NCBI RefSeq assembly: GCF_000266905.1
Contig: NC_018027.1
Location: 3,472,001-3,536,000, forward strand
From: Mycolicibacterium chubuense NBB4
Lineage (GTDB): Bacteria > Actinomycetota > Actinomycetes > Mycobacteriales > Mycobacteriaceae
Length of the DNA: 64,000 nucleotides
Direction: 5' to 3'
Shown: positions 18,917-27,261 of the stretch, in pieces
Position numbering within the stretch: the first letter of the stretch is position 1
How the letters are laid out: every line of letters begins with the position of its first letter
Translations under genes and position numbers: made by a program
Notes under the pieces: model-generated
Told to the model about the DNA's origin: nothing
Database searches by the model: none
What the model saw: only the letters and a program-made list of their open reading frames with translations

Positions 18917-20203
18917 TCAGTCTAGAGGCCGGGGCGACCGGGCTTCGTGCACTCGTTCCAATCGTCCCTCGGTGTAGGAGGCGATCTGGTCGACCACCAC
19001 CCGCAGCCGGGCGCCGTCATCGGCGGCCGCGGTGAACTCCGCCGAGAACTGCGGGTCGAGGCTGCCCGGCGCCTGGCCCCATAGCGCCAGTGCCACCTCC
19101 TGGATGCGGATCCGCTGGTCGGCCTGGATCTGCAGGTGCCGGTGGTCGGACATGATGAACTGCAGCGCCAGGGTTTTCAGCACCGCCACCTCGGCGCGCA
19201 CCAGGGTGGGCACCGCCAGGTCGGCGTCGAAGCGACTCAGCGGTCCAGCCGGGGCGGCCGCCCTCGTCGCGGTGACCGCCGCGTTGGCGAACCGGCCCAC
19301 CAGCTCGCTGGTCAGCGCTTTGAGCGCGACGGAGGCGGCGAGCGTGCCGTCGAACTTGCTCACCGCGGCCACCACCGGCACCCGCGACAGCCGCTCGGCG
19401 GCGGCCATCAGGTCGTCGGGGGCCAGTGTCGGAAAGGATCCGGCGCCGACGTGGGCCAGGGACGCCGCCGCGTCCGCGTCGGCCAGCACCCGCAGGTCGA
19501 TGCGCCCCGAGATCACGCCGTCCTCGACATCGTGTACGGAGTAGGCGACATCGTCGGCCCAGTCCATCACCTGGGCCTCCAAGCACGGCCGCTCGGCCGG
19601 GGCTCCGGCCCGCACCCAGTCGGCCGCCACCTTGTCGTCACCGGGGAAGCCCTCGTAGAACCCGAACTTGCGGCGGCCGTCGACCCGCGGCCAGGGATAC
19701 TTCGTCACCGCGTCGAGTGCCGCGCGGGTCAGGTTCAGACCAGCGCTGCACCCTTGCGCGTCAAGCACTTTGGGCTCCAGCCGGGTGAGGATCCGGAAGT
19801 TCTGCGCGTTGCCCTCGAAACCGCCGAACACCTTGGCGATCTCGTCGAGGGCGCGTTCGCCGTTGTGCCCGTAGGGCGGATGGCCGATGTCGTGGGCGAG
19901 GCCGGCCAGGTCGACGAGGTCGGGGTCGCAGCCCAGCCCGATGGCCATTCCACGACCGATCTGGGCCACCTCCAGCGAGTGCGTGAGCCGGGTGCGCGGC
20001 GTCTCACCTTCCCGGGGGCCCACCACCTGCGTCTTGTCGGCCAGTCGGCGCAACGCGGCGCAGTGCAGGACCCGGGCGCGGTCGCGGGCGAAGTCCGAGC
20101 GGTGCTCGGTGTCCGTTCCGGGCAGCCCGGCGCTCTTCGCCGGCTCGACCACCAGGCGCTGGCGGTCGAACGCGTCGTAGCTGTCCTGCAGTCCCTTGCT
20201 CAC
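18917..20203 (-). CDS. dgt: Deoxyguanosinetriphosphate triphosphohydrolase-like protein
   Basis: HD-domain phosphohydrolase that removes triphosphate from dGTP or other dNTPs and so tunes nucleotide pools. The metal ligands are visible in TRLTHSLEV (about residues 75-83) and [14 protein letters not shown] (about 102-115), with a later Asp in [13 protein letters not shown]. The 428-residue length matches mycobacterial Dgt. The GTG at 20203 gives [13 protein letters not shown] and is preferred to an upstream GTG at 20224. It is followed by dnaG with a 5-bp gap. It is divergent from the TPM-domain gene. Confidence 0.94.
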   Translation of the reverse strand: MSKGLQDSYDAFDRQRLVVEPAKSAGLPGTDTEHRSDFARDRARVLHCAALRRLADKTQVVGPREGETPRTRLTHSLEVAQIGRGMAIGLGCDPDLVDLAGLAHDIGHPPYGHNGERALDEIAKVFGGFEGNAQNFRILTRLEPKVLDAQGCSAGLNLTRAALDAVTKYPWPRVDGRRKFGFYEGFPGDDKVAADWVRAGAPAERPCLEAQVMDWADDVAYSVHDVEDGVISGRIDLRVLADADAAASLAHVGAGSFPTLAPDDLMAAAERLSRVPVVAAVSKFDGTLAASVALKALTSELVGRFANAAVTATRAAAPAGPLSRFDADLAVPTLVRAEVAVLKTLALQFIMSDHRHLQIQADQRIRIQEVALALWGQAPGSLDPQFSAEFTAAADDGARLRVVVDQIASYTEGRLERVHEARSPRPLD

Positions 20204-20280
20204 CGACGCACAGTCTGCCAGCACACAGGTGTCGTCACCGACGCCCGTTGCCCGCCCACCGGCGCACTACATTGGCGGGT

Positions 20281-22281
20281 ATGCGCTTCGCCCGCTTTCT
20301 CGGTCTGCTCGCAGCCCTCTGGACCACGGCCGCCCTGGTGGCGCCCGGTGCGGCCGCAGAGCCTCCGCTGCGCCTGCCGACCTACATCACCGACCATGCC
20401 GGTGCACTCGGCGGCGGCGGACAGACCCAGGTGCAGGGTGCGATCGACCGGCTGTACAACGAGCGGCGGATCCGGCTGTGGGTCGTCTATGTCGACACCT
20501 TCTCCGGCCAGACCGCCCAGTCGTGGGCGCAGGCGACCTATCAGCGCAGCGATCTGGGTGATCGGGACGCCATCCTCGCGGTGGCGACCGGCGACCGCGC
20601 GTACGCGTTGCTGGCACCCACCGACGCCCTGGGTGGCGTGGACATCGACAAGGTCCGGCGCGACGACGTCGAACCACGGCTGCGCACCGGCGACTGGGCC
20701 GGTGCGGCCGTGGCCGCGGCCGACGGCCTCGGTGGCAGCGGTACGTCCGGGGGATCCACGAGCTGGATCGGCCTCGTGGTGATTCTCGGCGTGATCGCGC
20801 TCCTGCTCGTCGTGCTGGTGGTCTGGCAGCGCCGCCGCCGCCGCAAGCGGCGTGAAGCCGAGTTCGCCGCGGCGCAGCGGGTGGATCCGATGGATCCCAA
20901 CGCCTTGGCCGCCGTCTCCCTCGATGCGCTCGACGACCTGTCCCGCAAGATCGTCGTCGAGGTCGACAACGCCGTGCGCACCAGCGAGAGCGAATTGGCC
21001 CTGGCCGTCGAGGAATTCGGCGAGCGGGACACGGCGTCGTTCACCCGGGCGGTGACTAACGCCAAGACCACACTGGGGCAAGCGCTCAATGTACGCCAGA
21101 TCCTCGACGACGCGGTGCCGGAGACGCCGACGCAGCGGCGCGATCTGCTGACGCGCGTGATCGTCGCCGCCGCCAAGGCCGACCAGGAACTCGAAGCCCA
21201 GCGTGAGGCGTTCGCCCAGCTGCGCGACCTGGTGATCAACGCGCCCAGCCGCCTCGACTCGCTCACCCAGCAGGTGGTGGACCTGACGGCGCGGCTGGCC
21301 CCCGCCGAGCAGACCCTCGCCGGCCTGCACTCCCAATTCGCCGACACCGCACTGGCTTCGGTGTCCGACAACGTCGGCGAGGCCAAACAGCGGCTGGACT
21401 TCGCGGATCGGAACATCGACACGGCGCGCGGCCTGGTGTCGCGGCCCGCGGACCGTCAGGGCGGCCTGGTCGACGCCATCCACGCCGCCGAGTCGGCCCT
21501 CGGCCAGGCGCGCACGCTGCTCGACGCCGTCGACAGCGCGGCCACCGACATCGACCGGGCAATGGCCTCGCTGCCGGCCGCGATCGCCGACGCGCAGAAG
21601 GGCATCAGCCAGGCGGGGGCGCAGCTGGCGCAGGGCGGCGTCGCGGTGGCCACCGACCTCAGCACAGCCCGGGATGCCGCGGTGGAGGCCGTCGCGCACG
21701 CGCAGAGCGCGGGCAATGCCGATCCCCTGGGCGCGTTCACCCGGCTGACGCAGGCCGACGCCGATTTGGACCGCCTGCTCGCCGACGCCGCGCAGGAACG
21801 GGAAGCCACCGAGCGACTCAACCGAACCTACGATCAGGCGCTGTTCACGGCGCAATCGCGGGTGCGTGCGGTGTCGGACTACATCGACACCCGCCGCGGT
21901 GTCGTCGGCCCGGAGGCACGGACGAGGCTGTCGGAGGCGGTGCGTCAGCTGCAGGCGGCGCAGGACAAGCGCGCGACCAACATCAACGAGGCGATCGCCC
22001 ACGCCAACGGCGCCGCGATGCTGGCCGCTCAGGCCCAGTCCCTGGCCAATTCCGACGTCGCGGCCGCCCAGCGTCACTACGGCGGACCGTTCGGCGGTGG
22101 CGGCGGCGGGCAGATGGGCGCGGTGATCGGCGGCATCATCCTCGGCAACGTGCTCGGCGGCGCGATGCGGGGCGGCTTCGGTGGCGGATTCGGTGGCGGT
22201 TTCGGCGGCGGCGGTTTCGGCGGCGGCGGTTTCGGTGGTGGCGGCGGCGGTGGCCTCAGCGGCGGCGGCGGCCGCTTCTAA
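20281..22281 (+). CDS. Exported TPM-domain protein with Gly-rich tail
   Basis: A 666-residue envelope protein (Rv2345-like). It has a signal peptide (MRFARFLGLLAALWTTAALV), a TPM domain (about residues 30-150) and a membrane helix WIGLVVILGVIALLLVVLVVW near 165-185. A highly basic stop-transfer RRRRRKRR follows, then a long alpha-helical, Ala/Gln/Asp-rich region (about 200-590) likely to form coiled coil. The C-terminal 60 residues are almost pure Gly/Phe repeats (GGFGGGFGG) ending SGGGGRF. Such tails are common in TPM proteins. ATG at 20281 is chosen for the signal peptide. Function is unknown. Confidence 0.85.
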   Translation: MRFARFLGLLAALWTTAALVAPGAAAEPPLRLPTYITDHAGALGGGGQTQVQGAIDRLYNERRIRLWVVYVDTFSGQTAQSWAQATYQRSDLGDRDAILAVATGDRAYALLAPTDALGGVDIDKVRRDDVEPRLRTGDWAGAAVAAADGLGGSGTSGGSTSWIGLVVILGVIALLLVVLVVWQRRRRRKRREAEFAAAQRVDPMDPNALAAVSLDALDDLSRKIVVEVDNAVRTSESELALAVEEFGERDTASFTRAVTNAKTTLGQALNVRQILDDAVPETPTQRRDLLTRVIVAAAKADQELEAQREAFAQLRDLVINAPSRLDSLTQQVVDLTARLAPAEQTLAGLHSQFADTALASVSDNVGEAKQRLDFADRNIDTARGLVSRPADRQGGLVDAIHAAESALGQARTLLDAVDSAATDIDRAMASLPAAIADAQKGISQAGAQLAQGGVAVATDLSTARDAAVEAVAHAQSAGNADPLGAFTRLTQADADLDRLLADAAQEREATERLNRTYDQALFTAQSRVRAVSDYIDTRRGVVGPEARTRLSEAVRQLQAAQDKRATNINEAIAHANGAAMLAAQAQSLANSDVAAAQRHYGGPFGGGGGGQMGAVIGGIILGNVLGGAMRGGFGGGFGGGFGGGGFGGGGFGGGGGGGLSGGGGRF

Positions 22282-22309
22282 CCTCTCCTTCCCCTCTCCT
22301 CCCGCGAAC

Positions 22310-22354
22310 CCCCCTCCTCCCTCTCCCGCGAGCCCCCTCCTCCCTCTCCCGCGA
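22310..22354. repeat. 23-bp pyrimidine-rich direct repeat, two copies
   Basis: The 22-base unit beginning CCCCCTCCTCCC and ending CTCCCGCGA occurs at 22310-22331 and 22333-22354, separated by a single G. A degenerate third copy lies just upstream (about 22287-22309, also ending CCCGCGA). The last bases of the second unit run into the start of the 65-bp palindromic element at 22349. Confidence 0.85.
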
Positions 22355-22413
22355 CCGTGCGCGTCTGCGGGCAACACGCCGCGTCGTCTCCCGACTCTGC
22401 GCACGTTCGCCGC
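22349..22413 (+). repeat. 65-bp palindromic intergenic element, copy A
   Basis: The element opens CCGCGACCGTGCGCGTCTGC and closes with GCGCACGTTC near its end, so the two ends are inverted repeats (GCGA-CGTGCGC against GCGCACGTTCGC). Compared without gaps to the reverse complement of 23391-23455, about 46 of 65 positions agree by hand count. The match is concentrated in the first 36 bases and in bases 51-60. It lies 68 bp after the TPM gene stop. Function is unknown. Confidence 0.7.
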
Positions 22414-22512
22414 GCCCGTTCGCCGGCATGGTGATCCCCAACGCCGAGTTCATCCCCATCCGACGCGCCTTCCGCTACTTTGGCCCGCGCAGGTCTGCAC
22501 ACGATCGTCGCC

Positions 22513-23397
22513 ATGACGGATCTCGGGGAATTGTTCGACATCCAGGGCGGCGTGGCCACCACCGCCCAACTGCTCGAGCGGCTCAGCCGTAGTCGGCTCG
22601 ACCGCGACATCGTCCGCGGCGAGCTCATCAAGGTGTGGCCAGGCGTCTACAGCCGGAAAGAACCTGACGTCATGACCAAGCTGCGCGGACTCGACCTGCG
22701 CGCCGGTGTGCCCGTCGCGATCTGTCTGGGTACAGCCGCGGCCGCATATGGATTCGACGTGCAGGACACCAAGGACCTCCACGTGCTGACGCCTCCGCGC
22801 CATCAGCTGCGGAACAGCGACGGCCTGGTCGTGCATCGCCGCGACGGAGCGCCGCTCACGCATGTCGACGGGCGGCCGGCCACCGCGCCGGCGTGGACGG
22901 CGGTCGAGGTCGCGCGCTCGCTGCGTCGTCCCCGGGCGCTGGCCACACTCGACGCCGCACTGCGCACCGGAACCTGTGACCGTCCCCAACTGGTCGCGGC
23001 CGCGGCGCAGCAGACGGGCAGACGGGGCATCGTCGCGGTGCGTGAGCTGATCCCGCTGGCGGACGCACGTGCGGAATCGCCGATGGAGAGCGAAGTGCGT
23101 CTCGCGATGTATGACGGCGGCCTGCCGGCACCGGAGCTGCAATACGACATCGTCGACAGGAACGGACGCACGTGGCGCCTCGATTTCGCGTGGCCTGATC
23201 AGTGCGTCGCCGTCGAATACGACGGCTTCGACTGGCACAGCGATCGCGAGCAGTTCCAGCGGGACCGTCAGAAGCGGGCCGCGCTCAACGAGATCGGCTG
23301 GTCGATGCTGTCGGTGGTGTTCGACGACGTCCGCATGCGGTCATGGGAGATGCTGCGCCGCATCGAGATTGCGTTGACGCGCGCCAGCGCGGCGTGA
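22513..23397 (+). CDS. AbiEi-type antitoxin domain / DUF559 nuclease-like protein
   Basis: A 294-residue protein with two parts. The N-terminal half (MTDLGELFDIQGGVATTAQL...VWPGVYSRK) looks like the AbiEi-type winged-helix antitoxin domain. The C-terminal half (about 195-290) resembles DUF559, a Vsr-like PD-(D/E)xK fold: ESPMESEVR supplies Glu, WRLDFAWPDQCVAVEYDG supplies Asp and the E-x-D/G strand, followed by basic residues. No partner AbiEii toxin gene is next to it. TACTTT at 22476-22481 could be its -10 box. Two inverted copies of a 65-bp palindrome bracket it, the downstream one overlapping the stop codon. Role is unknown. Confidence 0.75.
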   Translation: MTDLGELFDIQGGVATTAQLLERLSRSRLDRDIVRGELIKVWPGVYSRKEPDVMTKLRGLDLRAGVPVAICLGTAAAAYGFDVQDTKDLHVLTPPRHQLRNSDGLVVHRRDGAPLTHVDGRPATAPAWTAVEVARSLRRPRALATLDAALRTGTCDRPQLVAAAAQQTGRRGIVAVRELIPLADARAESPMESEVRLAMYDGGLPAPELQYDIVDRNGRTWRLDFAWPDQCVAVEYDGFDWHSDREQFQRDRQKRAALNEIGWSMLSVVFDDVRMRSWEMLRRIEIALTRASAA

Positions 23398-23455
23398 GCG
23401 TGCGCGCAGTCCCAGAAAACCGCGGCGTGTCGGCTGCAGACCCGCACGCTCGCGG
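23391..23455 (-). repeat. 65-bp palindromic intergenic element, copy B (inverted)
   Basis: On the reverse strand it reads CCGCGAGCGTGCGGGTCTGC at one end and GCGCACGCTC at bases 51-60. The outer arms GAGCGTGCGG/GCGCACGCTC pair at 9 of 10 bases. It is in opposite orientation to copy A. It begins inside the last codons of the DUF559 gene and ends 15 bp before the glyS stop, so it also lies between two convergent genes. Confidence 0.72.
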
Positions 23456-23469
23456 AAAATCGTGGGAGG

Positions 23470-24867
23470 TCAGCAGCCCTTGAGGCGGACGGCCAGGTAG
23501 TCGGCTGCTTCGGAGATCGCCACCCGCTCCTGGGTCATCGCGTCGCGCTCACGGATGGTGACGGCCTGGTCCTCGAGGGTGTCGAAGTCGACCGTCACGC
23601 AAAACGGCGTGCCGATCTCGTCCTGGCGGCGGTAACGCCTGCCGATCGCACCGGCGTCGTCGAACTCGACGTTCCAGTTCCTGCGCAGTTCGGCGGCGAG
23701 GTCGCGAGCCTTCGGCGACAGGTCGGCATGCCGCGACAGCGGCAGCACCGCGGCCTTGACCGGCGCCAGCCGCGGGTCGAGCCGCAGCACCGTGCGCTTG
23801 TCGACGCCGCCTTTGGCGTTGGGCGCCTCGTCCTCGGTGTAGGCGTCGACGAGGAACGCCATCAACGATCGCGTCAGACCCGCTGCCGGCTCGATCACGT
23901 ACGGCACGTAGCGGGTGTCGCCGGCCTGGTCGTAGAACGACAGATCGACGCCGGAATGCGTTGAGTGGGTGGACAGGTCGAAGTCGGTGCGGTTGGCCAC
24001 GCCCTCGAGTTCCCCCCACGGGTTGCCGGCGAAGCCGAACTTGTACTCGATGTCCACGGTGCGGTCGGAGTAGTGCGACAGCTTCTCTTTGGGGTGCTCG
24101 TAGAGCCGCAGGTTCTCGCGATCGATGCCGAGGTCGACGTACCACTGCAGCCGGGTGTCGATCCAATACTGGTGCCATTCGGGCGCGGTGGAAGGTTCGA
24201 CGAAGAACTCCATCTCCATCTGCTCGAACTCCCGGGTCCGGAAGATGAAGTTGCCCGGCGTGATCTCGTTGCGGAAGCTCTTGCCGATCTGCCCGATGCC
24301 GAACGGGGGTTTCTTGCGCGCGGTGGTCACCACGTTCGCGAAGTTCACGAAGATGCCCTGAGCGGTCTCTGGCCGCAGATAGTGCAAGCCCTCCTCGGTC
24401 TCGATCGGTCCGAGGTAGGTCTTGAGCATCATGTTGAAGTCGCGCGGCTCGGTCCACTGCCCCTTGGTGCCGCAGTCCGGACAGACGATCTCCGTCATCG
24501 CGACCGAGTCGGGACTGGAGTAACCCTTCTTCTCGCCCGCCTTTTCGAAGAAGCCCTCCTGCAGGTGGTCCTGCCGGTGCCGATGATGACAGTTCAGGCA
24601 CTCCACGAGCGGGTCGTTGAACACCTCGACGTGCCCGGATGCCACCCACACCTCGCGCGGCAGGATGATCGCGCTGTCCAGGCCGACGACGTCGTCGCGA
24701 CCGGTGACCACGGACCGCCACCACTGCCGTTTGATGTTCTCCTTGAGTTCGACGCCCAGCGGCCCGTAATCCCACGCCGACTTCGTACCGCCATAGATCT
24801 CGCCGGACTGGTAGACCAGGCCACGGCGTTTCGCCAGGTTCGCGACGGTGTCGATGATGGAAGCCAC
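23470..24867 (-). CDS. glyS: Glycyl-tRNA synthetase (alpha2 type)
   Basis: Charges tRNA-Gly. The 465-residue class II synthetase has motif 1 region [18 protein letters not shown] at the N-terminus. The zinc-finger-like pairs CLNCHHRH and CPDCGTKG lie in the insertion (about 90-145). Motif 2 region [19 protein letters not shown] is near 200-218, and motif 3 lies before the C-terminal anticodon-binding domain that ends [14 protein letters not shown]. Length is normal for the eukaryote-like alpha2 form of actinobacteria. It is divergent from smtB, with an 87-bp gap. Confidence 0.97.
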   Translation of the reverse strand: MASIIDTVANLAKRRGLVYQSGEIYGGTKSAWDYGPLGVELKENIKRQWWRSVVTGRDDVVGLDSAIILPREVWVASGHVEVFNDPLVECLNCHHRHRQDHLQEGFFEKAGEKKGYSSPDSVAMTEIVCPDCGTKGQWTEPRDFNMMLKTYLGPIETEEGLHYLRPETAQGIFVNFANVVTTARKKPPFGIGQIGKSFRNEITPGNFIFRTREFEQMEMEFFVEPSTAPEWHQYWIDTRLQWYVDLGIDRENLRLYEHPKEKLSHYSDRTVDIEYKFGFAGNPWGELEGVANRTDFDLSTHSTHSGVDLSFYDQAGDTRYVPYVIEPAAGLTRSLMAFLVDAYTEDEAPNAKGGVDKRTVLRLDPRLAPVKAAVLPLSRHADLSPKARDLAAELRRNWNVEFDDAGAIGRRYRRQDEIGTPFCVTVDFDTLEDQAVTIRERDAMTQERVAISEAADYLAVRLKGC

Positions 24868-24918
24868 GGCTCAACAGCGTAGGCGAGGCCGGTCCGGCGG
24901 CGTGCGCCACATCGGCGA

Positions 24919-24946
24919 TTGACATGCGCGATCACGCATGTATCGT
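24919..24946 (+). promoter_or_regulatory. smtB-zur promoter with internal perfect palindrome
   Basis: TTGACA at 24919-24924 and TATCGT at 24941-24946 form -35 and -10 boxes with 16-bp spacing. The expected start falls at or just before the smtB ATG at 24955, so the mRNA is probably leaderless. ACATGCG (24922-24928) and CGCATGT (24935-24941) are perfect 7-bp inverted arms around CGATCA, filling the spacer. A repressor bound here would block polymerase. SmtB is the obvious candidate. Confidence 0.75.
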
Positions 24947-24954
24947 TAACCCTA

Positions 24955-25323
24955 ATGAAAACGGTTTCCACTACCGCTGGCGCTGACGCTGCCGCGGCGC
25001 ACCGGCCTGCGGGCGCAGCGCCCTCCGAGCCGATCCCGCGTGGCGTCCTCGACGCCGCAGGCGATCTGCTGCGCGCGCTGGCCGCCCCCGTGCGGATCGC
25101 GATCGTTCTGCAGCTGCGCGAGGAGTCCCGCTGCGTCCACGAGTTGGTCGACGCGCTGGACGTCCCGCAGCCGCTGGTCAGTCAGCACCTGCGCATTCTC
25201 AAGGCGGCCGGCGTCGTCGACGGGGAACGCTCGGGCCGGGAGGTGCTGTACCACCTGGTCGATCACCACCTCGCCGACATCGTGGTCGCCGCCGTCTCTC
25301 ATTCCGCGGAGGGCGGCCAGTGA
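24955..25323 (+). CDS. smtB: ArsR/SmtB-family zinc-responsive repressor
   Basis: A 122-residue winged-helix metal sensor. The recognition helix is in VPQPLVSQHLRILKAAGVV (about residues 67-85). The C-terminal helix carries DHHLADIVVAAVSHSAE, which fits the alpha5 zinc-site pattern D-x-H-x10-H-x2-E. Zn2+ binding there releases such repressors from DNA. A Cys in ESRCVHEL lies in the alpha3 region. ATG at 24955 is chosen from the leaderless promoter. It overlaps zur by 4 bp (GTGA). The pair forms a zinc-homeostasis operon conserved in mycobacteria, in which SmtB-Zn control of zur is established. Confidence 0.95.
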   Translation: MKTVSTTAGADAAAAHRPAGAAPSEPIPRGVLDAAGDLLRALAAPVRIAIVLQLREESRCVHELVDALDVPQPLVSQHLRILKAAGVVDGERSGREVLYHLVDHHLADIVVAAVSHSAEGGQ

Positions 25324-25718
25324 CAGGCGCGGTGCGGTCTACGCGGCAGCGCGCGGCGATCACCGCGCTGCTGGAGAACCTTGACGACTTCCGCTCGGCG
25401 CAGGAGTTGCACGACGAACTGCGCCGCCGCGGCGAGGGAATCGGCCTGACCACCGTGTACCGCACGCTGCAGCAGATGGCCACCGCCGGCGTGGTGGACA
25501 CGCTCCGCACCGACACCGGCGAGTCGGTCTACCGCCTGTGCTCCGGCCACCACCATCACCACCTGGTGTGCCGCGCCTGCGGGTCGACGGTGGAGATCGG
25601 CGGGCGTCAGGTCGAGTCGTGGGCCGCCGAGGTCGCGCGCGAACACGGCTTCTCGGATGTCAGCCACACCATCGAGATCTTCGGCATCTGCAGCAAGTGC
25701 GCCGCGTCGGGCAACTAG
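25320..25718 (+). CDS. zur: Zinc uptake regulator Zur (FurB)
   Basis: A 132-residue Fur-family repressor of zinc uptake and zinc-free ribosomal protein genes. The winged helix lies at about residues 10-75. The regulatory metal site includes the His run GHHHHHLVC (about 75-84). The structural zinc site is formed by CRAC (about 84-87) and CSKC near the C-terminus (about 124-127). GTG at 25320 overlaps the smtB stop, which shows coupling. The TAG stop overlaps the stop of the convergent small membrane gene within the palindrome CTAG. Confidence 0.95.
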   Translation: MTGAVRSTRQRAAITALLENLDDFRSAQELHDELRRRGEGIGLTTVYRTLQQMATAGVVDTLRTDTGESVYRLCSGHHHHHLVCRACGSTVEIGGRQVESWAAEVAREHGFSDVSHTIEIFGICSKCAASGN

Positions 25719-25906
25719 CGCCGCTTGAGGCCCCGCCACCCGGCGACCGCGATGACGACGCCGACGAGCGCGATGATCGGGCCGAGGACCGTCCACGTGG
25801 TGGTGTTGCTCATGGGGCTGCCGGATACTGCGCCGACGCCCTGCAAGGTGAACAGCAGACCGAAGAGCGTAACCACGACCCCGACGATGACGACAGCTGT
25901 GCGCAC
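25715..25906 (-). CDS. Small two-helix membrane protein
   Basis: A 63-residue protein with two membrane segments, TAVVIVGVVVTLFGLLFTLQ and VLGPIIALVGVVIAVAGWRG, and a basic end LKRR. GTG at 25906 is preferred because upstream codons overlap the previous gene. It lies 10 bp after the stop of 25917-26324 and is likely co-transcribed with it. Function is unknown. Confidence 0.65.
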   Translation of the reverse strand: MRTAVVIVGVVVTLFGLLFTLQGVGAVSGSPMSNTTTWTVLGPIIALVGVVIAVAGWRGLKRR

Positions 25907-25916
25907 GTCTGCGACC

Positions 25917-26324
25917 TTAGGCGACCAGAGCGCTTCGCACATCGGCTCCGATGGCCAACACCATCAGCACCAGCGTGCGCAGCGCGTCGTCGGTCAGGCC
26001 GGCCGCCGGGAAGTTGTACCGGAGCAGCACGTCACCGGTTTTCCTGGAATTGCCCTTGGCGGCGCCGATCTTCTCCACCATCGACACCGTACCGAGCAGC
26101 GTGTCGTGCGCATGCTTGGCGACCTTGGCCCGAATCTTGTTGTCCAGCGGCATATCCCACGCGAGAACCTGGGTCAGCGACACCATGTCGAGGCCTTCGG
26201 CGATGGTCACCACCCGCAATGACGCGAACGTCTCACCGTGCTTGACGGTCAGCGCGCCGTCGTCCTCCCGCGTGACGGGCAGGATCTCCTCGAGCACCGT
26301 GCCGAGCCGCTCCGACAATTCCAT
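25917..26324 (-). CDS. Conserved YbjN/T3SS-chaperone-like protein (Rv2360c position)
   Basis: A 135-residue soluble protein beginning MELSERLGTVLEEILPVTRE. Its alternating hydrophobic strand and helix pattern recalls the YbjN/T3S-chaperone fold. Neither catalytic motif nor membrane helix is visible. It lies directly downstream of uppS, in the place held by Rv2360c in M. tuberculosis. The 49-bp gap to uppS contains a tandem duplication. Function is unknown. Confidence 0.72.
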   Translation of the reverse strand: MELSERLGTVLEEILPVTREDDGALTVKHGETFASLRVVTIAEGLDMVSLTQVLAWDMPLDNKIRAKVAKHAHDTLLGTVSMVEKIGAAKGNSRKTGDVLLRYNFPAAGLTDDALRTLVLMVLAIGADVRSALVA

Positions 26325-26327
26325 CTA

Positions 26328-26379
26328 GGCCCTGCCGCTCAGGCACATCATTCGGCCCTGCCGCTCAGGCACATCATTC
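26328..26379. repeat. 26-bp perfect tandem duplication at the uppS 3' end
   Basis: The 26-base unit starting GGCCCTGCCGCTCAGGCACA occurs at 26328-26353 and again at 26354-26379 without any change, and a third partial start (GGCTCTGCCG) follows inside uppS. The second unit overlaps the uppS stop codon, so the event duplicated the gene end into the spacer. The lack of divergence suggests it is recent. Confidence 0.9.
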
Positions 26380-27261
26380 GGCTCTGCCGAAGCGTCTGTT
26401 GCGATTGACGTACTCCTCGCACGCCGCCCACAGGTCGCGGCGGTCGTAATCGGGCCAGAGCTTGTCCTGGAAGACGTACTCGGCATAGGCCGCCTGCCAC
26501 AGCAGGAAGTTACTGGCCCGCTGCTCCCCCGAGGTGCGGATGAACAGGTCGACGTCGGGGATGTCGGGGCGGTGCAGGTGCTTTGCGAAACTCGCCTCGG
26601 TGATGCGCGCCGGGTTGATCTTCCCGTCGACAGCCTCCTGCGCGAGCTCACGGGCGGCCTCGACGATCTCGGTCCGGCCGCCGTAGTTGACGCAGTAGTT
26701 GATCGTGATGACGTCGTTGCCGACGGTCATCTGCTCGGCGATGTCGAATTCCTTGATGACGCTGCGCCACATCCGCGGCCGCGACCCGACCCAGCGCATC
26801 CGCACGCCCATGTCGTTGAGGTTCTCCCGGCGCCGCCGGACCACCTCGCGGTTGAAGCCCATCAGGAAGCGGACCTCCTCGGTGCTGCGCTTCCAGTTCT
26901 CGGTGGAGAACGCATACACCGTGAGGTGTTTGATGCCGATTTCGATGGCACCGCAGGTGATGTCGATGAGCACCGCCTCGCCCATCTTGTGGCCCTCGGT
27001 GCGGCCCAGTCCCCGCTGGGTGGCCCACCGGCCGTTGCCGTCCATCACCACGGCGACGTGCGCAGGCACCTGATCGGCGGGGATCTGAGGAGCGGCGGCC
27101 TTGGAGGTGTGCTGCGGCGGCCGGGCGAACCGGCCGTTGGTGCGCGGCGGCAGCTCGGGAAAGACCACCGGCCAGCTCGACTTGTCCGGGAAAGTCGGGT
27201 AGTCGTCAGGCGCCGGGGGCAGCTGCGGGTAGCTGTTCTTCCCCGTTCGCTTGATTGCCAT
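26374..27261 (-). CDS. uppS: Decaprenyl diphosphate synthase (cis-prenyltransferase)
   Basis: Makes the long-chain polyprenyl diphosphate carrier for peptidoglycan, arabinogalactan and lipomannan synthesis. The 295-residue protein has the catalytic Asp motif [10 protein letters not shown] (about residues 70-79) and the family motifs [21 protein letters not shown] and [12 protein letters not shown]. The N-terminus with [21 protein letters not shown] matches Rv2361c closely from memory, which supports ATG 27261. The first 56 bp overlap the end of recO, so the genes are tightly coupled. Likely peripheral at the plasma membrane. Confidence 0.96.
   Translation of the reverse strand: MAIKRTGKNSYPQLPPAPDDYPTFPDKSSWPVVFPELPPRTNGRFARPPQHTSKAAAPQIPADQVPAHVAVVMDGNGRWATQRGLGRTEGHKMGEAVLIDITCGAIEIGIKHLTVYAFSTENWKRSTEEVRFLMGFNREVVRRRRENLNDMGVRMRWVGSRPRMWRSVIKEFDIAEQMTVGNDVITINYCVNYGGRTEIVEAARELAQEAVDGKINPARITEASFAKHLHRPDIPDVDLFIRTSGEQRASNFLLWQAAYAEYVFQDKLWPDYDRRDLWAACEEYVNRNRRFGRAE

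Noticed and set aside
22150..22281. GGFGGG DNA repeats as a separate repeat element
   Set aside because: They are the coding sequence of the Gly-rich tail of the TPM protein and follow its reading frame to the stop codon.
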